Source: Sphingomonas sp. PP-CE-3G-477 (lineage in GTDB: Bacteria > Pseudomonadota > Alphaproteobacteria > Sphingomonadales > Sphingomonadaceae). Taken from it: 64,000 nucleotides of DNA. Location of the stretch: NCBI RefSeq assembly GCF_003050745.1, contig NZ_QAOF01000003.1, forward strand, positions 124,001 through 188,000, in the 5' to 3' direction. Shown in pieces: positions 26,290 to 35,382 of the stretch (its first letter is position 1; each line of letters starts with the position of its first letter). A model generated the notes under the pieces. It saw nothing but the letters and a program-made list of their open reading frames with translations. It was not told where the DNA came from and made no database searches. A program made the translations under genes and the position numbers.

Positions 26290-26299
26290 TGCCTAGGCA
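26290..26299. promoter_or_regulatory. candidate operator TGCCTAGGCA
   Basis: A perfect 10-base palindrome 42 bases upstream of the membrane-protein/XRE operon, next to TTGACT and CATAAT stretches on the reverse strand. Small XRE regulators usually bind such sites in their own promoters. Short palindromes are frequent, so this is tentative. Confidence 0.35.
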
Positions 26300-26397
26300 G
26301 AGTCAATCACGCTTTACATGTCCGCGCTTTCCTTCTCCGCCGGGAAGAGATGGTACGGAGGGTGACGGAGGGGGATGACGCGGGCCAGACGTGGCCG

Positions 26398-26435
26398 CAA
26401 ACGCGTCCTGGGTGTGACTTTATCATAACCTTTGG
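26398..26435 (+). repeat. short conserved repeat GGTGTGACTTTATC, copy 1
   Basis: The 25 bases GGTGTGACTTTATC + ATAACCTTTGG (26411-26435) recur at 48982-49006 on the other strand with one difference; CAAAC twelve to thirteen bases before it is also kept. It is intergenic in both places. Role unknown. Confidence 0.6.
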
Positions 26436-26460
26436 AAACCAGCGGGCTCCCCGGCACAGG

Positions 26461-26715
26461 TCAGATGATGAATTCGACCGTCTTCATCTGCGTCTGATCG
26501 GCCGCCACGGCGCCGCGCTTAAGCACCATCTGGCGGTGCAGTTCGGCGACCGTGTCGCTCCCGCGGGTCTTGCACAGCGCCGGCACGAACGCGTGGACCA
26601 GCGCACCGAGGCCGCCCTTGATCATCGTCATACCGAAGCGCCCGGCGACACCGAAATGCTCGACATAGCTCTCCCCGACGGTGGCAGGGTGGTCGAGGAA
26701 CAGGCGGCGGAACAT
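26461..26715 (-). CDS. DUF6356 family protein
   Basis: 84 residues: MFRRLFLDHPATVGESYVEH, then GRFGMTMIKGGLGALVHAFVPALC. This is a small sphingomonad-typical family with a glycine-rich hydrophobic middle that may associate with the membrane. No function is known. It is 25 bases downstream of the Mur ligase gene and probably in its transcript. Confidence 0.75.
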   Translation of the reverse strand: MFRRLFLDHPATVGESYVEHFGVAGRFGMTMIKGGLGALVHAFVPALCKTRGSDTVAELHRQMVLKRGAVAADQTQMKTVEFII

Positions 26716-26740
26716 GGGCAGTCTCCTGTCCTGCCCTGTA

Positions 26741-28138
26741 TCAGGTAGCGGCCAAGGCGTCGACCATTCCCGCCGCCAGCACGCTCAGCGTGTCGTCGCG
26801 CGCGCCCATCACCACGATCCGGTCGCCCGGCCGCGCCTCCGCGACCAGCGCCGCGGCGGCCTCTGCGCGGTCGGCGATATGCCGCGCGTCACGACCACCC
26901 TCGACGATCTGCCCGACGATGTCCGCGCTGGTGACCTCCCGCGCGACCGTGCCGCCGTAATAGGCAGGGTCGGGCAGGACGAGCACGTCGTCTTCCGCCA
27001 TCCGCTCGACGAACGTAGCGACCAGCTCGCGCCCCATGACCTTCAACGGCCCATAGCCATGCGGCTGGAAGAAAAGGAGCAGCCGCCCCGGAAACGCATG
27101 CAGCGTATCCAGCGTCGCCGCGATCTTGTCCGGGTTGTGCCCGAAATCGTCGATCACCGCGACGCCACCGGCCTCGCCAACGAGGTCGAAGCGACGGCGC
27201 AAGCCCGTGAACCCAGCAATCGCCTTAACCGCATCGGCCAACGATACGTCCGCTGCCATCGCCGCCCCGATTGCTGCGAGCGCGTTCGCGACGTTGTGGC
27301 GCCCAGGCGCCGCCAGCTTCACCGGCGTCCGAACGCCGCGCGAGACTATGTCGAAGCGGATCGCGAACGGCTCCGGCTTCAAATTCTCGGCCCGCAGATC
27401 GGCAGACGCATCAATCGCAAACGTCGTGACCTTTCCCCGCGGCAGCCGCGAGGCGAGTGCCGCCGCATCGGGATCGTTCGCGTTCACCACCGCCGTCTCG
27501 GCCTTGGCGATGAAGTCCCCGAACAGCACGCGCAGTTCCTCCAGCGACTTGTGGTCGAGGCTGACATTGTTGAGCACCGCGATCTTCGGCGCATACCCGG
27601 CGATCGACCCGTCGCTCTCGTCGACCTCGCTGACGAACGCCTCGCCTTCTCCGACGAGCGCGCTGGCGAACGGGGCGTCAGGCGTGGCGAAGTTCTTCAT
27701 CACCGCCCCGTTCATGACCGTCGGATCGCGCCCGACGGCGTGAAGGATCCAGCCGATCATCCCGGTGACGGTCGACTTGCCGCTCGTCCCCGCCACCCCG
27801 ATCGGCAGGCGGCTATCGTTGAACAACGACGCTAGCATTGCCGCACGGGTCGAGCGGGTGCAGCCGAGTGCGTCGGCCGCAATCATGTCCGGCACGGTGG
27901 CCTCGATCGCCGCCGAGGCAATGACGAGCTGGTCGGCCGAGACGATCCCGCTGCCGTCCTGCGGGAATAGCGCGACGCCCTTCGCCGCGAGGTCGTCGAA
28001 CTTGGCAGGCACACGGCCCTGGTCGAGGTTGCGGTCCGAGCCGGCGACGGTCGCGCCACGGCCGGCGAGGATCATCGCGAGCGGCATCATGCCGCTGCCG
28101 CCGATGCCAACGAAGAAACAGGGTTTGCTGATATCCAT
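26741..28138 (-). CDS. MurC/Mpl-type Mur ligase
   Basis: 465 residues from ATG 28138 ([17 protein letters not shown]). Rossmann motif GIGGSGM, ATP loop [14 protein letters not shown] near 115, central [11 protein letters not shown] and the [13 protein letters not shown] block are those of UDP-muramic-acid ligases. The sequence lies between MurC and Mpl types. Placed away from the cell-division cluster and divergent from an LD-carboxypeptidase, it is more likely the recycling ligase Mpl, which joins recycled tripeptide to UDP-MurNAc. MurC activity is not excluded. Confidence 0.75.
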   Translation of the reverse strand: MDISKPCFFVGIGGSGMMPLAMILAGRGATVAGSDRNLDQGRVPAKFDDLAAKGVALFPQDGSGIVSADQLVIASAAIEATVPDMIAADALGCTRSTRAAMLASLFNDSRLPIGVAGTSGKSTVTGMIGWILHAVGRDPTVMNGAVMKNFATPDAPFASALVGEGEAFVSEVDESDGSIAGYAPKIAVLNNVSLDHKSLEELRVLFGDFIAKAETAVVNANDPDAAALASRLPRGKVTTFAIDASADLRAENLKPEPFAIRFDIVSRGVRTPVKLAAPGRHNVANALAAIGAAMAADVSLADAVKAIAGFTGLRRRFDLVGEAGGVAVIDDFGHNPDKIAATLDTLHAFPGRLLLFFQPHGYGPLKVMGRELVATFVERMAEDDVLVLPDPAYYGGTVAREVTSADIVGQIVEGGRDARHIADRAEAAAALVAEARPGDRIVVMGARDDTLSVLAAGMVDALAAT

Positions 28139-28190
28139 CGGCCCGCGATATGGGCGGTTTGGTAACGGGGCAAGGTCGGGAACACGAACA

Positions 28191-29006
28191 ATGCGCATCG
28201 GTGTCCTCGCCGCGTCGAGCCGGACCAATCCCGCGGCGATTGCCAAGATCACCGCCTACGCGGCGACTGCGTTCCCGGAGGTCGAACTCGTCTTCCACCC
28301 GCAATGCCTGGAGACCGACGGCCACTTCGCCGGCTCCGATTTTCGCCGCGCGGCTGCATTCCTCGAATATGCCAACGATCCCACGTTCGACGCGATCTGG
28401 TTCCTGCGCGGAGGCTACGGGTCGAACCGGATCCTGGCGATGGTCATGCCCGAACTCGGCCGCGCAGCGCGGCACAAGACGTATCTCGGCTATTCCGACG
28501 TCGGCTTCCTGCTCGGCGCGCTCTACGCCCGGCGGATCGGCATTTCGGTGCACGGCCCGATGGTCAGCGACATCAACCGCCACGACGGCGAAGCTACGGT
28601 GGCGCGATCCCTCGGCTGGATGGTGCGCGGTGACAGGGCGGGGCTGGAGCCGGGACTGAACGGGCAACCGTCGGCCGCGTTCAACCTCAGCATCCTCACC
28701 TCGCTGATCGGTACGCCTTGGCTGCCCGACCTGACCGACCACGTCCTGATCGTCGAGGAGGTGTCCGAGCCCCTGTACGCGATCGACCGCATGCTGTTCA
28801 AAGTCGCCAACGCCACGCAGTTGAAGGGCATCGCCGGACTCCGCCTCGGTGCCGTGACCGCGGTCCAGGAGAACGATCCACCCTGGGGCGAGACGCTCGA
28901 CTACATGATGGTCCGCTGGTCGCGCGACATGGGCGTGCCGTATCTCGGCCGCGCGGAGGTCGGCCACACGCAGGCAAACCATGTCGTCCCGTTCGGGGTG
29001 GCGTGA
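28191..29006 (+). CDS. ldcA: LD-carboxypeptidase (S66 family)
   Basis: 271 residues, slightly short for the family. The nucleophile Ser is in [10 protein letters not shown] near 80; the Glu is in [18 protein letters not shown], and the His in the C-terminal [12 protein letters not shown]. The cytoplasmic enzyme removes the terminal D-Ala from recycled tetrapeptides, giving the tripeptide used by Mpl. It is divergent from the Mur ligase with a 52-base gap. Its frame is open upstream but that part is antisense to the ligase. Confidence 0.88.
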   Translation: MRIGVLAASSRTNPAAIAKITAYAATAFPEVELVFHPQCLETDGHFAGSDFRRAAAFLEYANDPTFDAIWFLRGGYGSNRILAMVMPELGRAARHKTYLGYSDVGFLLGALYARRIGISVHGPMVSDINRHDGEATVARSLGWMVRGDRAGLEPGLNGQPSAAFNLSILTSLIGTPWLPDLTDHVLIVEEVSEPLYAIDRMLFKVANATQLKGIAGLRLGAVTAVQENDPPWGETLDYMMVRWSRDMGVPYLGRAEVGHTQANHVVPFGVA

Positions 29007-29081
29007 CGTTCGACGCCGGCTTGCCTATATAGGGTGTGCGACGGCATAAGCCGCGCCTCTTCCAACACCAGAAAGTCCTCC

Positions 29082-31073
29082 ATGTCCGCCATGTTCCGAA
29101 TCACGCTGCCCGACGGTTCCGTCCGCGAGGTTGCGCCCGGGACTACCCCCGCGGATGTCGCCGCCGCGATCGGGCCGGGCCTCGCCAAGGCCGCGCTTGC
29201 CGCGCGCATCGACGGTCAGGTGCGCGATCTCAACCGGCCGTTCGAGGGCGATACCGCACTCGCGCTGGTGACCGCACGCGACGAGGCGGATGCACTCGAG
29301 CTCGTCCGCCACGATCTCGCGCACGTCATGGCCGAAGCGGTGCAGCACCTCTTCCCCGGCACGCAGATCACGTTCGGTCCCGCCACCGACGATGGCTTCT
29401 ATTACGACTTCGCGCCGAAGGACCGCCCGTTCACCGAGGAGGACCTGCCCGCGATCGAAGCCGAGATGCGCGCGATCATCGCCCGGAACGAGCCGTTCCT
29501 GCGCGAGGTCTGGTCGCGTCAACAACTGATCGACCGCTGGACGCAGCAGGGCGAGAGCTTCAAGGCCGAATGGGCCGCCGAACTCCCCGAGGGCGAGGAG
29601 CTGACGATCTACCGGCAGGGCGAGTGGCTCGACATGTGCCGCGGGCCGCACATGGCTTCGACCGGCAAGCTCGACCCCGCTGCGTTCAAGCTGACGCGCG
29701 TCAGCGGTGCGTATTGGCGCGGCGACCAGAAGAACGCGATGCTAAGCCGCATCTACGGCACCGGCTGGCTTAACAAGAAACAGCTCGACCAGCATCTCTT
29801 CCGTCTCGAGGAAGCCGCCAAGCGCGATCACCGCAAGATCGGCGCGGAGATGGACCTGTTCCACCTCCAGTCCGAAGCACAGGGCTCGGTGTTCTGGCAT
29901 CCCAAGGGCTTCGTGCTCTGGCGCCAGATGGAGGCGTATATGCGCCGCCGTCTCGATGCCGCCGACTATGCCGAGGTCAAGACCCCGCAGCTGATGGACG
30001 CCAAGCAGTGGGAGCAGTCGGGCCATTGGGGCAAGTACCGGGAGAACATGTTCGTCGTGCCCGACGAGATCCCGAACGTCGAGGACGAGGGCGCCGTGTT
30101 GTCGGGCGAAGGCGACCTGATGGCGCTGAAGCCGATGAACTGCCCTGCGCACGTGCTGATCTTCAAGCAGGGGATCAAGTCGTACCGCGACCTGCCGATC
30201 CGGATGGCCGAGTTCGGCTGCTGCCACCGCAACGAGCCGCATGGCGCGCTGCACGGCATCATGCGCGTCCGCCAGTTCACGCAGGACGACGCGCATATCT
30301 TCGTCCGCGAGGACCAGCTGGTCGAGGAGGTGCGCAAGTTCTGCGAACTGCTCGACAGCGTCTACAAGGACCTCGGTTTCGACGACTACGCGGTAAAGCT
30401 CGCGCTGCGTCCCGAGAAGCGGTTCGGCGAAGATTCGATGTGGGACAAGGCGGAGGCGGAGCTGCGCGAGGCAGTGATGCAGTCTGGCCTGAGCGACACG
30501 ATCAAGGCGAACTTCGAGGAACTGCCGGGTGAGGGCGCCTTCTATGCGCCGAAGCTCGAATTCCACCTGACCGACGCGATCGGCCGGACGTGGCAGGTCG
30601 GCACGATCCAGTCGGATCGCGTGCTGCCCGAAAGACTCGACGCGTCGTACGTGGGCGCGGACGGCGAGCGGCATCGCCCGGTGATGCTGCACCGCGCGAT
30701 CCTCGGCACGTTCGAGCGCTTCATCGGCATCCTGATCGAGCATCATGCCGGCCGCTTCCCGCTTTGGCTCGCGCCGGTGCAGGCAGTCATCGCGACGATC
30801 GTGTCGGATGCCGACGATTATGCGCTGGAAGTTGCGGCGAAGCTGAAGGCGGCGGGCATTCGCGTCGAAACTGATCTCCGCAACGAGAAGATCAACTACA
30901 AGGTGCGCGAGCACAGCCTGGCGAAGGTGCCGAACCTGCTGGTTGTCGGCAAGCGCGAGGCCGAGGAGGGCAAGGTCGCGCTGCGCACGCTCGGCAGCCA
31001 GGCCCAGACCATCCTGACGCTCGACGAGGCGATCGCGCGTCTTGCGGACGAGGCTCGCGCACCCGATATGTGA
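29082..31073 (+). CDS. thrS: threonyl-tRNA synthetase
   Basis: 663 residues with the standard order: TGS domain (LPDGSVREV), editing domain ([16 protein letters not shown]), catalytic core and anticodon-binding domain. Zinc ligands are Cys in MNCPAH, His in [13 protein letters not shown] and His in [13 protein letters not shown]. Motif 2 is [11 protein letters not shown] second ATG at 29091 is possible. infC follows, the same order as in enterobacteria. Confidence 0.97.
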   Translation: MSAMFRITLPDGSVREVAPGTTPADVAAAIGPGLAKAALAARIDGQVRDLNRPFEGDTALALVTARDEADALELVRHDLAHVMAEAVQHLFPGTQITFGPATDDGFYYDFAPKDRPFTEEDLPAIEAEMRAIIARNEPFLREVWSRQQLIDRWTQQGESFKAEWAAELPEGEELTIYRQGEWLDMCRGPHMASTGKLDPAAFKLTRVSGAYWRGDQKNAMLSRIYGTGWLNKKQLDQHLFRLEEAAKRDHRKIGAEMDLFHLQSEAQGSVFWHPKGFVLWRQMEAYMRRRLDAADYAEVKTPQLMDAKQWEQSGHWGKYRENMFVVPDEIPNVEDEGAVLSGEGDLMALKPMNCPAHVLIFKQGIKSYRDLPIRMAEFGCCHRNEPHGALHGIMRVRQFTQDDAHIFVREDQLVEEVRKFCELLDSVYKDLGFDDYAVKLALRPEKRFGEDSMWDKAEAELREAVMQSGLSDTIKANFEELPGEGAFYAPKLEFHLTDAIGRTWQVGTIQSDRVLPERLDASYVGADGERHRPVMLHRAILGTFERFIGILIEHHAGRFPLWLAPVQAVIATIVSDADDYALEVAAKLKAAGIRVETDLRNEKINYKVREHSLAKVPNLLVVGKREAEEGKVALRTLGSQAQTILTLDEAIARLADEARAPDM

Positions 31074-31156
31074 TCCAACGGGGCCGGCTTTCCGAGCGCG
31101 GGTTTCTGCGCTATACGCCGGCCCAAATATTGTCAGAAACTTCAGGAGCAAACCCC

Positions 31157-31702
31157 ATACGTCCTCCCACGATGCGCCGGCCGATGCAGACGCCCGCAAT
31201 GAACGGCCCGCGATTCAACGAATTCATCCAGAGCCAGAAGGTCCGCGTGATCGATCACGAGGGCGAGAATCTGGGCGTGATGTACACGCGCGAAGCGATC
31301 GAGCAGGCAGCCGAGCATGGCCTCGACCTGGTCGAAGTGTCGCCTAACGCCGATCCGCCCGTCGCCAAGTTCCTCGATGTCGGCAAGTTCAAGTACGAGG
31401 CGCAGAAGAAGGCGAACCTCGCACGCAAGTCGCAGAAGACGCAGGAGATCAAGGAGATCAAGATGCGTCCGAACATCGACGACCATGACTACGACACGAA
31501 GATGAAGAAGGTGAACGACTTCATCGGCGAGGGCGACAAGGTCAAGATCACGCTGCGCTTCCGCGGTCGCGAACTCAGCCACGGCCAGCTCGGCATGAAC
31601 CTGTTGAAGCGCGTTCAGGACGACGTCGCGGAGATCGCCAAGATCGAGGCGTACCCCCGTATGGAAGGCCGCCAGATGCTGATGGTGCTCGCACCTAAGT
31701 AA
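31157..31702 (+). CDS. infC: translation initiation factor IF-3, probable AUA start
   Basis: About 181 residues. The N-domain starts [24 protein letters not shown], quoted here as [15 protein letters not shown]; the linker is Lys-rich and the C-domain has [17 protein letters not shown]-3 checks the initiator tRNA and start codon on the 30S subunit. The best start is ATA at 31157: AGGAG is exactly eight bases before it, while the next in-frame ATG (31172, 176 residues) has no ribosome binding site. Rare AUU/AUC/AUA starts are known for infC and serve feedback control. rpmI-rplT do not follow; a terminator does. Confidence 0.92.
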   Translation: MRPPTMRRPMQTPAMNGPRFNEFIQSQKVRVIDHEGENLGVMYTREAIEQAAEHGLDLVEVSPNADPPVAKFLDVGKFKYEAQKKANLARKSQKTQEIKEIKMRPNIDDHDYDTKMKKVNDFIGEGDKVKITLRFRGRELSHGQLGMNLLKRVQDDVAEIAKIEAYPRMEGRQMLMVLAPK

Positions 31703-31740
31703 CGACGACAAGGGCTTTGCCCTCAGCGATGTGAGCCTCG

Positions 31741-31776
31741 AGGCTGGTCGGTCCAATGGGACTGGCCAGCCTTTTT
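31741..31776 (+). terminator. rho-independent terminator after infC
   Basis: Stem AGGCTGG (31741-31747) with CCAGCCT (31766-31772), extended inside by GGTCC/GGGACT pairing, then five T in CTTTTTC. It lies 39 bases after the infC stop. Confidence 0.88.
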
Positions 31777-32257
31777 CACGTTTTGGGTTGCTCATGGCGC
31801 TCCAGCCAAATGGCGGCTCCGTCGGCCATCCTCCTGGCAGGCAAAGGAGCGCCCTGCGTGCCACCCGGCTATGGAAGCAGCGGAGCTAGCTCGTCTGGAG
31901 GGCGACCCCGCTCAACACGATGCCCAGTTAGAGTAGACGCGAATAACTGCGGCGGCCCTCCCTTGCCGCGTCAGTGCGCTCGCCCCTGGCGTTTGCCAAA
32001 CGAGCGTGCCTCTTATTCGGACGCTAAAACGCAGGGCGCCTCTTCGATAGAGAGGTGCGCTCGGCCCCACCGCTCTCCCAAACAGTTGCGATTTGAAACT
32101 AGGGTTTGGTCTATGTCGCTGTGTGGCGTTTTTGAGACACGATGTTCAAAAATCTCTTTCCGTATGCGGAAATTACTAGACGTAGGAACGGAGATATCTC
32201 TATCTAACGTCCAAACCATAAATTCGAAAAATTCGAATGTTCAGGGAGAGAATGCCG
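31777..32257. other. 480-base intergenic region before TonB receptor
   Basis: No gene can be supported. The right third is AT-richer than the rest of the window. It holds GTGT..ACAC and TTCGAAAAATTCGAA (perfect inverted repeat close to the receptor start), a palindrome GAGATATCTC and a GGAAC box at 32185 whose spacing (18) and CGTC do not fit EcfG. Control elements for the receptor are likely here. Confidence 0.5.
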
Positions 32258-35209
32258 ATGCGTATGACCGCATATCTGTTGTCCGCCGTTGCGACCGCGG
32301 CGATCGTCACGCCGGCATTCGCGCAGCAGGCGACTAGCACCGTCGAAGCGCAGGCTTCTCCATCGCAGGGTACCGCCAACGCGTCGGTCGCTGGCCAGAC
32401 CAGCGCTGCGACCGATGCCGACACCACGCAGGCGGCTAGCGCGAGTGCCGCGGCGGATGACGGTCGGAACGCCAGCGACATCGTCATCACCGCAACGCGT
32501 CGCTCCGAGCGTCTGTCGAACGTGCCCATCGCGGTTTCCGCAGTCGGTCAGGAAGCGTTGCAGAATTCGGGCGGCAGCGACATCCGCTCGCTTAACCAGC
32601 TTGCGCCGTCTTTGCTCATCTCGTCGACGGGTAATGAATCCAACGCCTCTGCCCGTATTCGCGGAATCGGTACGGTCGGTGACAATCCCGGCCTCGAAAG
32701 CTCGGTCGCGGTGTTCATCGACGGCGTCTATCGTAGCCGTACCGGTGTCGGCCTCAACGAGCTGGGCGAGATCGACCGCGTCGAAGTGCTTCGCGGACCG
32801 CAGGGTACGTTGTTCGGTCGCAATGCATCCGCCGGCCTGATCAACATCATCACGCGCTCGCCCGAGTTCGACTGGCACGGCAACGCCGAGGCGACCTATG
32901 GCAATTACGATCAGAAGCGCCTCGCCGGCGGCATCACCGGCCCGCTGATCGCCGACAAGCTCGCCTTCCGCGTCGACGGTGTTTATGTGAACCGCGACGG
33001 TTTCTACAAGAATGTCACGGCGGCCAATGGCAGTGAGAGCCGCGTCAACGATCGCGATCGTTACTTCGTCCGCGGCCAGTTGTTGTTCAAGCCGACCGAT
33101 ACCTTGAGCTTCCGCCTGATCGGCGATTATTCGCACCGCAAGGAAAGCTGCTGCGGCGCGGTCTACTACAATCAGGTCGAGACGACCGATCCAACGCCGA
33201 ACGCGGCGGGCGTTGCGCCGTTCTTCGGAACCGTCAACACCGATGGCGCAGTGGTCAACAACGCCACGAACCGCATCGTCGACATCCTGCGTCGTCAGGG
33301 TGCGGTATTCCCACTGGCCGGCAACACGCCTGATCCGTTCAGCCGCGACGTCGCGATCACGCCGGGCCAGACCTTCCGGAATACGACCAAGGATTACGGC
33401 GGCTCGTTGCAGGCCGACTGGGATCTCGGCGGCGCGACGTTGACGTCGATCACGTCGTATCGCCAGTACAAGTCGGGTAATGCGGGCGATGTCGACTACA
33501 CCAATGTCGATCTCACGCATCGCGCGTCGGACGGCAACGCCTACCGCCAGTTCAAGACGTTCACGCAGGAAGCGCGCCTCCAGGGTTCGCTGTTTAACGA
33601 CAAGCTCGACTGGCTGGTCGGCGGTTTCTACTCGAACGAGAAGCTTAAGCTCGTCGATAACGTCGTCTTCGGCGCCCAATACGGGCAGTTCGCAGCCTGC
33701 CGTCTAGTTGCAAACGTTAGCCCAGCGCTTGCCGCACTGGGACAGAATTCGCCTGGATGTTTGAACAGCACCGTTGTGCTTCCCACGGGTGCGACCTCGC
33801 GTCAGACTGTATCCGGTGCGTTTGGCGGAGCTGCCGGAGCAGGTGGTCTTATCACTGCTGCACTCGATCGTCTGACCGGTGGTCCAGGTCTCGGTGGCGG
33901 GGTCAACAATGTCGGCGATTCCGGCTCGATCTACCGGCAGAAGAGCGAGAACTACGCGTTCTTCACGCACAACATCCTGCATCTGACCGATACGTTGTCG
34001 CTGACCGGCGGTCTTCGCTACACGCATGAAACGAAGAAGTTCAACGCGAAGTTCAACAACAACAACACGGTTTGCCCGATCCAGCAGGCGGCACTCGCGC
34101 CGCTGACACAGTCGCAGAGCGGCGCCACGGCGTTTGCGCAGGGTATCGTCACGTTGACGTGCACGGGTAACTCCAGCCCCGCACTCAACGCCCTGAACTT
34201 GAACGACAGCTTCGGCGACGGCGAATTTACCGGCACGGCGGTCCTGTCGTGGAAGCCGTTCACCAAGTTGCTGACCTATGCGTCCTACGCCAAGGGCTAC
34301 AAGGCGGGTGGCTACAATCTCGATCGATCGGATCTTGGCGGTGTAAACGGTGTGCTGACACCGCGCACCAACGCCGATGCACCCGGCCTGCGCTTCAACG
34401 CCGAAAAGGTGAACAATTACGAGATCGGTGCGAAGTTCAACACGCGTGGGTTCACGTTCAATGTCGCCGCGTTCCGTGAAGAGTTCACCGACTTCCAGCT
34501 CAACACGTTCAACGGCTCGATCTTCGTCGTTCAGAACATCGAGGCGTGTAAGGACAATCTCAACGGGCTCGACAGGGACAACGGCTTCAACCCCGTTACT
34601 GGGGCGCAGACCGGGACATGCCCGACGAACCGCTCGAAGAAGCCAGGCGTGATCTCGCAGGGCGTCGAACTGGAAGCGACGATGTCGCCGATCAAGCAGG
34701 TCACGTTCACCGCAGGCTACACCTATGCCGACACGCATTTCCGCAAGAACCTGATCGGCAGCTCGACCACCGGCGAGGCACTCGACCGGGCACTCTTCCT
34801 GCTGCCGGGTAGCCAGTTGTCCAACGCGCCCAAGAACGTCGTCACCACGTCGTTCGCGTGGACTCCGGATATCGGTGCTAACGGCATGTCGGGTCTGTTC
34901 TACGTCGATAGCCGCCTGTCATCCGACTATAATACGGGATCGGACCTGGCCCCTGAAAAGAAGCAGGACGGCTTCGCGGTGGTCAACGCGCGCGTCGGCT
35001 TGCGCGGCAAGGATCAGGTCTGGGCGCTCGAATTCTGGGCGCAGAACGTGTTCAACAAGAACTACATCCAGGTCGCGTTCAACACGCCGTTCCAGGGTGC
35101 GGGGTCTTCGGCCAACGTTGCAGCCTATGGCGGCACCGGCAACGCGCTCTACTCGGCGTTCCTCGCCGAGCCACGCACCTACGGCCTGACGCTGCGCTCG
35201 CGCTTCTGA
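32258..35209 (+). CDS. TonB-dependent outer-membrane receptor
   Basis: About 983 residues. Signal peptide MRMTAYLLSAVATAAIVTPAFA, then an Ala/Ser/Thr-rich linker, a TonB box (DIVITATRR), the plug (VPIAVSAVGQEALQ to VEVLRGPQGTLFGRNASAG) and a barrel ending in the C-terminal Phe of TLRSRF. It imports a ligand across the outer membrane using TonB energy. The sequence resembles the broad sphingomonad receptor group whose ligands (siderophore, sugar or aromatic) cannot be inferred. ATG 32258 has GGGAG nine bases upstream; ATG 32252 is an alternative. Confidence 0.93.
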   Translation: MRMTAYLLSAVATAAIVTPAFAQQATSTVEAQASPSQGTANASVAGQTSAATDADTTQAASASAAADDGRNASDIVITATRRSERLSNVPIAVSAVGQEALQNSGGSDIRSLNQLAPSLLISSTGNESNASARIRGIGTVGDNPGLESSVAVFIDGVYRSRTGVGLNELGEIDRVEVLRGPQGTLFGRNASAGLINIITRSPEFDWHGNAEATYGNYDQKRLAGGITGPLIADKLAFRVDGVYVNRDGFYKNVTAANGSESRVNDRDRYFVRGQLLFKPTDTLSFRLIGDYSHRKESCCGAVYYNQVETTDPTPNAAGVAPFFGTVNTDGAVVNNATNRIVDILRRQGAVFPLAGNTPDPFSRDVAITPGQTFRNTTKDYGGSLQADWDLGGATLTSITSYRQYKSGNAGDVDYTNVDLTHRASDGNAYRQFKTFTQEARLQGSLFNDKLDWLVGGFYSNEKLKLVDNVVFGAQYGQFAACRLVANVSPALAALGQNSPGCLNSTVVLPTGATSRQTVSGAFGGAAGAGGLITAALDRLTGGPGLGGGVNNVGDSGSIYRQKSENYAFFTHNILHLTDTLSLTGGLRYTHETKKFNAKFNNNNTVCPIQQAALAPLTQSQSGATAFAQGIVTLTCTGNSSPALNALNLNDSFGDGEFTGTAVLSWKPFTKLLTYASYAKGYKAGGYNLDRSDLGGVNGVLTPRTNADAPGLRFNAEKVNNYEIGAKFNTRGFTFNVAAFREEFTDFQLNTFNGSIFVVQNIEACKDNLNGLDRDNGFNPVTGAQTGTCPTNRSKKPGVISQGVELEATMSPIKQVTFTAGYTYADTHFRKNLIGSSTTGEALDRALFLLPGSQLSNAPKNVVTTSFAWTPDIGANGMSGLFYVDSRLSSDYNTGSDLAPEKKQDGFAVVNARVGLRGKDQVWALEFWAQNVFNKNYIQVAFNTPFQGAGSSANVAAYGGTGNALYSAFLAEPRTYGLTLRSRF

Positions 35210-35225
35210 TCGGGTGATTGTGTGA

Positions 35226-35261
35226 AAAAGCCGGCCCGCAGTTCGCTGCGGGCCGGCTTTT
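35226..35261 (+). terminator. terminator with TTCG tetraloop after TonB receptor
   Basis: A perfect 16-base stem, AAAAGCCGGCCCGCAG (35226-35241) and its complement (35246-35261), around a TTCG loop, ending in TTTT. It is A-rich on the other side and may work in both directions, though glnD (convergent) ends further away. Confidence 0.93.
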
Positions 35262-35294
35262 CCGTGGCGAGAGGCATAGCTCTCACACTCCTTC

Positions 35295-35373
35295 GTTCTT
35301 CCGCTAATGCGGGAGTCCAGGATACCAAGCGCTGCGTTCCTTTACCCTGGGCTTCCGCTTTCGCGGGAGAACG
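35295..35373. repeat. REP-like GTTCTTCCGC inverted repeat
   Basis: Arms 35295-35321 (GTTCTTCCGCTAATGCGGGA then GTCCAGG) and 35346-35373 (CCTGGGCTTCCGC ... GAGAACG) are imperfect inverted copies. Related to the elements at 56179-56274 and 62802-62854. Lies between the receptor and glnD, overlapping nothing. Confidence 0.65.
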
Positions 35374-35382
35374 CATTGGCGC

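Noticed and set aside
32185..32211. GGAAC-N18-CGTC before the TonB receptor as EcfG promoter
   Set aside because: Spacing is 18 and the second box is CGTC; not a convincing match.
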